Assembly: GCA_034698045.1 (NCBI GenBank)
Contig: JAQGAU010000016.1
Span: 1-61,951 of the forward strand
Length of the DNA stretch: 61,951 bases
Direction of reading: 5' to 3'
DNA from: Paramacrobiotus richtersi
Taxonomy: Eukaryota; Tardigrada; Eutardigrada; Parachela; Macrobiotidae
Positions 45,591 through 56,200 of the stretch are shown here, piece by piece. The notes under the pieces are model-generated. The model saw only the letters and a program-made list of their open reading frames with translations, did not search any database and was not told the DNA's origin. The position numbers and the translations under genes were made by a program. How positions within the stretch are numbered: the first letter of the stretch is position 1; every line of letters begins with the position of its first letter.

Positions 45591-47746
45591 GGACATCAAG
45601 ATGATCAGCCTGCACCGGAATGTCAGAGTCCATACGTTTGCTCCAGAAAAACCAATTTCTCACCTGAAGGACTTGCCAGGGCTCCGCCCATCTGGTCAAA
45701 CGTTCCACCTCGAGAGCGTTCAGGGAGCGAAGTCCATTGTTCAGCATGGTCCAGAACTCGTTTGCGGTCAGCTGGCGTGTAATCCGGAGGCTACAGAAGC
45801 GCACCACTATCCGCTCACGTCCATCGCAATATTCGGGTGAATGCCAGCCGTAATGACTCAGCATTACGTCAAGTCTGGCACTGATCAAGACTAGCTGCTG
45901 GCAAACCCCGGCCAATGATACAAATGCTTCACTCAAGACGCCGACCCACCCGTTGACCGGTTGCCCGTTAGAAACATGAGAGTTGAAGTGCCATTCTCTG
46001 GTCAACAGCAGACGTTCAACAGGCGGCAGTCCCTTTGCGATCATAATGCGCCACAGAATCTGCCCAGTGCGGACCAGTCGCTCTTCGTATTGGTTCGTCG
46101 AGATGCCACCAACCAGGACCAGCACCCTCGTCTGCCGTGACCAGAAGTTGTACAGACAGGAGGCAAAACGGTACACGTCGTTCCAATAAGACTCGGAATA
46201 GTGCACTTGAGAAACTACGAGTACGCGGCAAATGTAGGCCGAGGTCAGTATCGCCTCCCACTCTCCGCACACTCGACGCAGATTTGTTTGCTGCAGGGTT
46301 GTCAAACACTGGAAGACGTGTGGCATAATGCTCAGATCACGGTGCAGGAATTTGATATCAGGACAGGGCGCCGCCACGGAGAGTGAGCGCGTCCTTTCCA
46401 CGGAATTGGCGCTGCTTCTGAAGACGAATTGCAGGCCATGCATCACATTGCGCTAAAGCATTAACAAAAGAACGTAATACGAGGAAATACGTCAACAGCA
46501 CCAGCAAGACCCCTTAGTGAAACAGATCTGTCTCCCTCCACCCCACTCCAGGGGTACGTGAGTGGATGTTCTTCCCCAAAGAGTTTCAGTGACGTTTCGC
46601 TGTTGGATTAGATTTTTGTTTCGTTTTCGTGAGGCTCTTGTCGCACCATTGACTTTTATGAATCTACTTTATGTCAACATAGTCCAATTCGCGGTAGCGA
46701 TTACCTAATATCAATTTAAAAAAATAATAAACCAAAAGAATAATAAACTTCAATCAATTCAAGCAGCCAGTTAGTAGTACTAAGAAATAGTTCGAAACTG
46801 GAACTAATCAAATCTCAGAAATCTTGTAAGTTGTCATGGTTTGCCAGCTAGACGCCTAAGTCGTCAATTCGCGTATTACAGGGTGGGGGATTTATTATTT
46901 CAGGGCGGGCCTGGGAGGGGAGGAGAGGAGCGCTTTTAACTGAAAACAATTCAAGCAGTGAAAACCCCGCCGAGGCAGGCAATTAGCGTTGACAAGGGTG
47001 AGGGCAGCCGTAACGAGAAATTTTTGGGACATTAATAACCACATTCAAGCGGTCACTTACGAGAGATGTTACGTAATGCAAGTCGCTGGGCACGTTATTC
47101 TTGGTCGCCGACCCCTCCTCCTCACCGAAGATCCCCAGCACAATCAGCTTCTTGACAATTCCACGGTGCGCGTGACTGCGCACGTATTTCGCCGTCATTG
47201 AGTGATGGCGTTTTTGACAATGCGCGTTGAAAGCTGCCATCAGCTGCTCATCTGACGCTAGAACAGCACTGAGCTCCCTGGGCACCAGCAACATCTTTGT
47301 TGAGAACTGACCTTTTGCAACGCCCAGACCAGCCAGTATTTCCTCGGTGGACCTCTCCCGAATGCGGTTTTCCACAATGATCCCCGTATCTCACCATCGG
47401 CTGAAGCGACACTGAACAGGCCAAAACCGTCAAGTAGGACGGCTGGATACCATTTCCACGGGTCCGCTGGATTAAGGCGCAGCAGCACCTCCACTGGGGA
47501 CTCCATAGCCGAAGGCTGCGGTTCATCGTCGCCGCGTAAAATTGCTCGCCGCAGGAAATCAGAGCAGGAGCGGCGATGATAGACACGATCGAAAGGAATC
47601 AGTTGGCGGCCTGAATGCCCGGTTCCTCCAAAATGCACAACAAGGCCTTCATCCGCGACATCGATCACACGGCCATTGGAAAGCAGCCCATCGTCTCCGC
47701 TTACATCAACGCTGTTCCAAGCCAATTCCGCGCTATCAAATGACAT
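45188..47746 (-). pseudogene. FMRP-N/F-box family copy E, frameshifted
   Basis: Exon 1 (47746-47061) encodes WNSVDVSGDDGLLSNGRV and VEVLLRLNPADPWKWYPAVL. Near 47382 it loses one base in a run of G, so the frame passes from E-I-R-G to I-V-E-N-R-I-R-E; restoring that length would give a phase-0 exon. Exon 2 (46452-45664, 263 codons, same size as in copy A) is fully open, with the F-box-like IMPHVFQCLTTL...RRVCGEW. Exon 3 (45393-45188) has a degraded start, a stop after about 24 codons and a second frame that continues the family tail (VRQLTKLTQHALLQRL). It is therefore at least doubly broken. Copy F points the opposite way just beyond an inverted-repeat element. Confidence 0.75.
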
Positions 47747-48181
47747 TTCCATGATATTTCGAAGTTATAAGAAAAGGACAGCGCAAGTTTGGCGCAGATG
47801 ACAGGTTCTGCCGTTCAGGAGAAAACGACAGAGCAAAATTTTGCTCATCTGCCAGCTCATCTATAAATCTTGTTAACTGAGCTTATCTGGAAACTGCTAA
47901 ATTTACACTACATGCATCTTCCTCGTGGAGAAAACACCAGGCGGCAGCAGCACGTGGCGACCACTGCCCACACAAGGACAATTGGTAACTGCCGTCTTCA
48001 GAGCCTTGCACACTGCTCTGTGAATCTGAACTCTGGCAAGTGGAAATAGTATACACCGGGCGGCGTTCACGTTCACGCTTTTCCGTGTAGCCAGCGTGGC
48101 GACCGCCCCCGACTTGCTGTCGCTGACTGCATCTATTGGATGCACTGTGCCAGATGGTGTCTTTCCGTTTTTTTAGGGTGA
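47747..48181. other. Upstream region of copy E
   Basis: The family palindrome is not recognisable here. An open frame at 47903-48145 has no domain and is not called. Confidence 0.4.
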
Positions 48182-49075
48182 TGCTATTCCCACCACCTCA
48201 CACCTCCTTTTGGCTATTCTCACACCCTTTCACCACCATTTAGCTTTTCTCACCACCGTTTTGAAATAGTTTTCCACACCACTTTGACTATTTCACAACT
48301 GTTGCACACCACTTTCTGCTATCCTCACCGTCTGTATCAAAAACTTCGGTACAGAAGTAGCGAAGTACTTTGGTACAACTGCAAAGCAATGTGGTCTTCA
48401 GCATTTCGGCACGGATTCAGAACGTATAGCGCTCAGACAAACAACTTTAACGAAGCCTTCTTTCGAAGAAGAGATCCATCCTACTTGCCCGGCGTGTGCG
48501 ACCCCATATTGCGGAATGTGTGCGTTGGGTGCTTGAGTTTGCGGGTGGCAAAGTGAAAGCAGCGGAGTACGCAGAGTATCTGAACAAGAATACCCGTTTG
48601 TCGGTCCCTAAGCGACAGTTTCACAAGCCGGTTTCACAAGCCGGTGACGTTTTGAACGACCTGGCAGTTAGAGTCCTTTACGCTCAGGCGCAGATATACC
48701 TCAAAGCTGCGTATGACACGGTCCAGAGCGACGTCAGGTAAGACCAACAGTCCAGATGGCTGTTGGCTGGGAAAGTACCGAAATCACTGCAATCGCGAAT
48801 GGCCGAACTACGTCCCAAGATTTTCTAGAGGAAAATGCTAGAGATCTCCTTGACACTAACGACATGTGCACTGCTCAAACACAAACAGAGAATAAATTTT
48901 CTTTAAAGGTGGTGCGGACAGCCGAAAGTTGTGTAACATTTTCTGCCGGAAGGGTGTGGGAATAGCCGAAAGGTGGTGCAAGCATTTTTATAAAAAAGGG
49001 GGTGAGAATAGCTAAAAGGTAGTGCAAGGTTGTGAGAGTAGCCAAAAGGTGGTGCGAGGTGGTGAGAATAGCCAT
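48182..49075. mobile_element. DNA element with inverted repeats built from about 30-bp subrepeats
   Basis: Left end (48182-48315) and right end (48930-49075) are inverted arrays of one unit, CACCACCTTTTGGCTATTCT on one strand and AGAATAGCCAAAAGGTGGTG on the other, with 4-5 degenerate copies each. The interior (about 48316-48930) has an open stretch around 48496-48738 (ECVRWVLEFAGGKVKAAEYA...) ending at a GTAAGA donor-like site. I recognise no transposase. The element looks like a non-autonomous DNA transposon, perhaps with captured exon sequence. It sits between divergent family copies E and F, ending about 100 bp before the copy F ATG. Confidence 0.75.
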
Positions 49076-49176
49076 TTCCTTTTTTTTAATTTCTAGCGAT
49101 ACTGTTTCAAGTTCATATAGCTTCCTCGTCAGGACTTGCATTGTTCTTCGCTTAGCAAATTCTAAAGACTTACACA

Positions 49177-51803
49177 ATGTCGTTTCATGGCGCTGAATTC
49201 GCTTGCACCAGCGTGAATATGCGCGGAGACGATGGCCTGCTTCACGCAGGACGCGTTATCGACGCTGTGGATAGGGGCCTGATTGTGCATTTTGGAGGTA
49301 CTGAGGATTCTACTCCCGAGCTGGTCCTCTTGGGCGACGACGATGTGTACCATCGCTATCGTTCAGGTTACTTGCAGAAAGCTAGTAAAAAAATTGATGG
49401 GGAACTAGCGGAAGAACAACGAACAGCGGAGGTACTGCTTCGTCTGCATCCCAAGAACCGCTGGAAATGGTACCCTAGTACACTCCTTGACCCCTTTGGA
49501 CTGGCGTGCGTCACTTTGCCGGATCGTGAGCTGAAGGGAATCGTGGAGGGAAACCGCATTCGGGAGAGCTCGGTACTGCAGAGAGGAGGGCTCACCTGAG
49601 AGTAACGAAAGGCCAGTTCTCGAGAGAAACGGTTGTGATACCCACTGCCGTCGCCGTAGTGTTTCCGTCTAATGCTCAGCTGATCGCGGCTTTCAACTTG
49701 CACTGCCGACAGCATAATTACTGGGTGATGGCTACCCACGTGCTGAGCAGCGAGCACCATGGAATTTTCAAAGAGTTGGTTGTTCTGGGAAGCTCCTATA
49801 CGCCAGCGTGGTCATGGCCGCGTTCTCGCGGCAACGGATACAACTGTGTGGAACCTCCCGTAAGTGGCAGCTAAAAGCTATAACTATAGTTGTTCATGGG
49901 TACTTGTTAACATTGTTTTATTCTTCATTTGTTTCCCCTATTATTGCAGATTTTTTCGACCGAAACGAACGGAGGTCCTTTACGTACATTTAGTAAACAT
50001 GATTTTTTGTCCATCCCGTCGGTCACACTACCCGAAGTATTATGCAATAACGCAATAGTAGAGGGCCGTCTTTGATAATATAAACTGAGAATTAACTTCG
50101 TCCCGACGGCACGCGACTTGAAATATTGCGCAAAAGCGCAGTAGCAAATGACGCGTCCTCAACAAAAAATATGGATTTATAGTCCGTCCAGTCGGTGACG
50201 ATACCGGCAGCATTCCGGAAAAAATTTAGTGAGCCTACCAGTGACGAATTTAGGGGAGGGGCCATGGCCCCGCCCCTTCCCGGTATGCTATAGGGTGAGT
50301 TCGCCAAAATTCAACAGAAGGGGGGACCCTTCTGTTGGAGGAGCCCGGCCTCTCCCTCAAAACCGGTCTAAATTCGTCACTGGAGCCTACTGCTCGCTCC
50401 GGTCGACCAATGCCCGCAAACAGCAATTGCATTTACTTACTGGTAGTGGACGTTCTGGTGCGGCCAGCGGGAACCGTACACGTGTGTGGTGGTAATTTGT
50501 TTGCTTTTTCGAATAATTGTTCGCCTTATTACCGAACACTTGTTTACCGTATGTAGTGTAGATACGGTAAAATGTAACATCCACTTCTAAGCGTGCTTGT
50601 ACAAGTACGGCAGGGATTTTATTCATATTTCGGGCGGTGCCGTTAAAGATTTATATAGTAACTCAGGAGCCATATGTTATATATCAGATTTTGCCATTTT
50701 TAACCCTTAGGAGAAAGCAACATACTGCTTTCGCTGCTCCACAACGGTACTGATTGTTTGGAATCCACCCATCTCCTCTTCTGACGCCTATTCATATCCG
50801 TCGCATCGTTACTACTTTCCAGCCCAGTCAGGCGAGAGAATACCATCTTGCTGCATGCCTGTACAGTTGCTCGACACAACATAACGAAATATGGGTCCTT
50901 CACGGTGGGATCTTCTCAAACGCTGTCGGCCGGCCACTGGTTCATACTGTACGATTCTTGCTCTGTGCAATGTCCGTGAAGAAACTGCCTCCTGTCAGAA
51001 CGCTGCTGTTGACCGGGAAATGGCAGTTCCGTGTTCAAGGGCCCAATTGGGTCAATGCCTTGTGCGAGATTTTCGTATCCATGGCGGGTCTTTGCCAGCT
51101 AGTTGTCTTCAGCAATGCCGGGTTTGAAGTTGGGCTGAAACGGTCCGCGCGATATGAGCCAGATTCCTTAACGGTGCGCTTTTCGCGCCAACAGTTGACT
51201 CGCAGGCTAACGCCAAGCACGTTTTTGGACAATGCTCAACAATGGGCTACACGATCTGGACGCTAATGATGTGAAGTGCCTTATGGAAGAGATTGCCATC
51301 TGCGCTAGGTCGATGGATTATCGCCGGGAACTCATTCAGGTGAGGAAGCATGCTGGAACCGAAGGACACTTCTGTATGCTCGCAATTACTCCCGGACAGT
51401 GCTATTATTCGAAATAGTTTGAATGATCTGCTTGCGAATTTGTTCGGTGTATGTCTTACCGAAGAAATACGCAGCAGACCATCAAAAGTAATGGAATTCA
51501 ACCGATTATTGATAACATCGATCGGATATGTACTGCCATATCCCTGCATTAGTCGCTCTGCTTGGTCTATGCATTGCTTCAGTGAAAAGGAAGTCTCACG
51601 CTGCACTGCGTTCTTCTTTGTAGATTCCCAACTTTACACAGACACTGGACCCACCAGACGGCGTGCGCTACCGTGGTATGACGTTTACCCCCAGTGAACA
51701 CCCTGCGCTGACTGGTGTCTCGGTTACGAAGCTCACAAACCTGGCTTTGCATGCGCTCCACCAGCGGATGGAGTGCGGTAACATCGTTTTGATTGTTCTC
51801 TGA
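49177..51803 (+). pseudogene. FMRP-N/F-box family copy F, multiply broken
   Basis: This is the only long family copy on the plus strand. Exon 1 (49177-49859) starts MSFHGAEFACTSVNMRGDDG and keeps both Tudor-like units (AEVLLRLHPKNRWKWYPSTL). Its frame breaks near 49590 (one base short of phase 0) before the KH0-like QFSRETVVIPT...LIAAFNLHC. Exon 2 (about 50711-51339) has lost the 5' F-box part, so similarity begins at about L-L-T-P-I-H-I-R-R-I-V. It has one extra T in a T run near 51221, shifting W-T-M-L-N-N-G-L. It ends at the family donor (ATTCAG|GTGAGG). Exon 3 (51624-51803; IPNFTQTLDPPDGVRYRGMTF) is intact. Intron 1 contains a hAT-type MITE. At least three lesions make this a pseudogene. 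Confidence 0.8.
50239..50382. mobile_element. hAT-type MITE, 144 bp, with perfect 8-bp target duplication
   Basis: Terminal inverted repeats CAGTGACGAATTTAG and CTAAATTCGTCACTG match perfectly over 15 bp. Both sides are flanked by GAGCCTAC (50231-50238 and 50383-50390). An 8-bp duplication with CA...TG ends is the hAT hallmark. The interior is GC-rich with a GGGGCCATGGCCCCGCCCC stretch. It lies in intron 1 of copy F. The undamaged ends and duplication suggest recent insertion. Confidence 0.9.
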
Positions 51804-53254
51804 TGGGTTTGGTCTGAATCAGAGCTGATCTTTGCTCAATTGTCGTGTCACTGCGTTTTATAGTTACTGGCGACCACATAGTACAGCCACCTTAGCCAAA
51901 AGTCTTTGGTTAGGTGATTTTCGTATAGGCGTTATCGTCAGTTTGTTTCGATGCAGCTATTCGATCGTTTGCTCTAACCGACCGAAACGAATTAAAGGTT
52001 CTCGATACTGTACTTGGCGAAATGCCTCTCATGGTGTCTGTGCGCCATGTTATTTATCTGGTTGATTTGGTATATATCACGTGAACCATTTCCGTCCTGC
52101 CTCTATGGGTTTGAACCCTTGTCTGTCTAACTTTGCATTCTCTCATAAAAATCGGGAGCACAAATCATTCATAATCCACATTCAATTTCAATCCACAATT
52201 CAATTTTTCGCACACCTGTACGAAAACGCTCCGATCACGGTATAGGAACTGAATGTCACCGTCAAGATTACTTAAGCGTTGGTAGGCGAAGGAATTGCAC
52301 GCTTTTCGCTGTATCGGTATCGTTATAAGCAGAGACAGCAGCATTACAGACACTACCGTTATTCCGCTTAATGTCCATGGATCAAAAGGATAAAACAAAA
52401 ACGTACTGAAATCTGTTTGTGACTGTTGTTTGAGACCATTGGACTGTTTTGGCGAATCAGCGAAGAAGCCTTTCAAAGTTTAGACCGTACACTTTCTGAG
52501 AAGTCTGGCCAGAGCGGTTGGCCATTCGTTTTTCGAGCCGGGTTTTTCTGCGGCGATTGTAAGTGGGTAATGTCAAATAAACTGCCACGGAACTAGACTC
52601 TTCGACTGACAAAGATGATGTTTTTTGGCTTATTTTTTATTTTTAGTACTAACCTTAAATGTAGAAGAAGTCTTTACTGTATAGTCTCTAAATGTGAGCA
52701 TCAATGGTCATGTAATTCCGTCAAGTCAAATAATCGCAGCCGATATTTTGGAGAATGTGGTTAATCGCAACCGAAAAGTATTAAATCTGGTACGAAATCA
52801 AAAATCACAAAATAATAAGTCTTTTCAAAAAGAATTCGTTCGTTGCGCACAGAAAGCAGCGTGAAGTTGCTTCCGTGACAATTTTCCGCAGTCCGCAGTA
52901 CGTATTTAGCGCTGTTCGCAAAGACGACTGAGAAATTACTGCAGCCACATCCAAATAAAACAGTGTTCTGAGTAAAGCCCGGTTAGAATTAGTAAACAAC
53001 TCTAGTTTTCTAGCGATTTTAAGCCTTCTTGCAGATCAACCGTTTTCTGCCACTTTAATCTTTTTACAACACTATTCCGAGTTTTCACGAACAAAAGTTA
53101 AAAAAAACTTGAGTGTTTACTCTCAAGGAACCGTGACGTAATTTCATTTTACAGAAAATTGTAAAGTGGTATACATTCATCTGGCAAAAGGACTGAACGT
53201 GTGCTCATACCTTCATAGTTAAAGCACGCTCTTTAAAAAATTCATAATCGCACC
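51804..53254. other. Intergenic between copy F and the kinase gene
   Basis: Apart from the F-box fragment at 52180-52310, nothing is recognisable. The stretch includes the 3' flank of the kinase gene. Confidence 0.45.
52180..52310 (-). pseudogene. Fragment of family exon 2 (5' F-box part)
   Basis: The minus strand reads LSNLDGDIQFLYRDRSVFVQ followed by V-C-E-K-L-N. This corresponds to PGPEGDIQSLYRDRTIFPQI plus the first F-box helix of the intact copies. Similarity ends abruptly on both sides. It is a small inverted remnant downstream of copy F, on the opposite strand, and is notably the part copy F exon 2 has lost. Confidence 0.6.
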
Positions 53255-56200
53255 CTATGTAAAGTGATATACTTTGTCCTTAAGCATTGTGTACTGGAGT
53301 CCCGGATTTGTGTGCCAGAGTCGGGGAATGGTTATAACTTCGACAGTGTTCTGCACTGGCGTAAATGGAATGCATTCGTCGGTTAACGCCCTCTTGAATG
53401 GAGTCAAAAATTTTTTTTCAATGCACTCTTTCAAGTGCTCTAGCATGAGAGTTGGGTCGAACGTCACTTCGCCGGGATCCTCTTGGTAAACCGCGGCTGT
53501 TGCCATTGCAACTGCATAAAGTCCAGATACAGATCCATTCTGCAGCTGCTGGCATCTTTTCCGGTGAACCACGACAGTATCACCTTCCCGTAATCTCATT
53601 AAATGACCAATTATCCTTTTCATTTCGGACGAAAGCTCGCTTCCAAGAGGACAGTAGAAATAGACATCTATGTCGCGTCGCACCAGCACCTGCCAATGTA
53701 GTGCATCATGGATCATTTGGACACCGAAATCGCCATCGAAAAAGGTACTGTATGTCAAATTGCCTTGTAAAATATAATGATAATCCAAACCGCCAACAGC
53801 ATGATTGTACTTTTTGGTATACCTTCGCAAAAAATAAAGGGCAACTTCAATGTGTCCCACGCTAAACGTATCCCACACCAAATCATATTTTTCTCCCACG
53901 TTCTGGTATACATCATGTATCCATGCTTTCGGATCCTCACGTTTTCCGAACGGGTAAGGTACACCCAAGTCATCAATTTTTCCCGCTGCGACATCTGCTG
54001 GGCGATCATCATAGTCACACCACGCAGAGTAGGCATGCTCCAATCCGCAGTCACATCCATACGTTAGCTTTTGTGCAAATTCATTTGAAGCCCTTAACAC
54101 CAGCTTCTTTTCTGCAGTTGTGTTCGCTTGGCTGCAGTTGGCGCTTTGTGACTGAAGAACAGGTGTTAGAATGTTCTGTCGTACTTCCACCGTGCATTTC
54201 ACCATTTCATTTGTATTTCTTTCCATTCTTGCAACCGCCGTCCGGGGAGCGCGTATCGAAGCGTCAGCGGAGCTGCAGTTGTTCTTCTCAGTTTTTGTAT
54301 GCAACGAATCTATCGTAGCAGCAGCGATCGTGCTTACGATAGTGTCTTCCACTTTTCGGTTCACCCCGTACGAATAATACATACTTTTCATTGCATTTGC
54401 TATATCTGCAGTTGACATTTTCTCGACCTCCTCCGCAAGGTAAGACTTAAATAAGTCCACTAGATACTGGGGAATTGTTCCCGAGGCAGCGAATTGTGAG
54501 AACGTTGTTACGTCAGTGTTTTCGTCAGTTACGTCAGTTACGTCAGCAACCTCGTTCGAATGCATGCTTTTGAATATATTCATTATATCGGCACTCGACC
54601 TCTTCATAGAATTCTCGACAAGCCGAGACTTTATAAAGCGAGATAGATTTTGGGAAATGGGTGCGGAATCAGCTGACCGTGAGATCGTAGGAACGTCCAT
54701 GCCTTCATCTTTTTGCATCTCGTTTGCTGCCATGCACAAATTCCATAATGCGTCCGCTATGCTTTCGCTCGAGATCCTCCTGGACTGTTCGACGAGACAA
54801 GACCTTATTAAGTCAGCCAGGATCTGAGGAATGGTTTCCGAAATGTATGGAACATATCCATCAGCTAGTAGAAAAGCGAAACGCCTTGCAGCATAGTCTC
54901 CGCATTTGATTTTGTCCACTTTCTTTTCCTCTTCTAAGTATTTGTGAAAACATCTTTCGTCAGTGTTGAAGCAGCAATCGATTAAGTCTAGCATGATACA
55001 TCCAAAGCTCCACACATCGGTTTTATAGTCAATCAGCTGGTCCACCTGCTTGAAGTTCTTTGCCACCAGTTCTGGTGACATATATGTAATGGTAAAGTGG
55101 TCAATCGCAATTCCCGACTGAGATGAATTTGAAAATTCCGTGTGGTTATACACTAGGACTACGCTGTCTAAATCTCCAATTAGCAGCTGATTTCCGAGCG
55201 CTGTTCGCTTAACCATAATATTGTTGGGCTTTAGATCACCGTGAATAAAATGATGGTCATGGAGGAAAGAAAGACCATTTGCTATCTGTGCGGAAAATGC
55301 AATCGCCGCTTGTAAAGAAATCTTAGACTTGCCAAGCTTATGTTGCCCGATTAAAGCCGCAATATCTCCACCTGAAAGGAATCATTGTTGAATACCAACT
55401 AGAAATTACGCGAGCGGTGAGATTATGTTCAAGCAAGACTGGTGAAATCGTGACAATAACAGAAGTACTAAAGATTACACAAAGTGACTGGCGGTATTTA
55501 AAAAGACTGTTCTTCCTACCGAAACCTTTTTAGAATCCAGTCCGCCAAACTTTAGTGCTAAGAACGCACCGAAATTTCGCGTCGTTTAGCGTGTGAAGCA
55601 CTTGAGGTTTCACGTAATTGACCATTACAAGGGCATAGTTATATTCCGAATCTCCGATTACCGGAACATTCCATAAAAACAATATGTACATTTACAAAAT
55701 TCTTGTAAATCTATTATTACTGTAGTTTGTTGTTATGACGCCAACTACAACTGCCAATTCAGTCTGTTGACGAAATGACCAGAGTGAACTTTAAATAGTA
55801 CTTTACTTTACACGTCACATACCATCACAATAGTCCATCAGAAAGTCGATTCCAAGTCCTTTGAGCGACCTTTTAATCGTAACTTTATAGTAGGCAACTA
55901 AGTTCGGGTGTCTCAGCTTCACCAGCGACTGCCATAACTGCTGAATGGAACGCCACTTCTCTTTTTTTAGCTGCTTAAAATGGGGGAGACTCCAAGCGAT
56001 TTCCTTGACAGCAACAATCTCGTCGCCTTTATACGTGCCCATATCCGTGACTAGCGCCTTGTACACTGTGCCAAAAGCCCCCTGGCCTATACAGTTATCC
56101 GGAAATTTGTAAGTATATTCACAATCATATCCGATATCTTCGCGTATTGGTCGGTGGTCTTCAGTAACACCAGTCACACCATTGTTGTCATCGGACTCCA

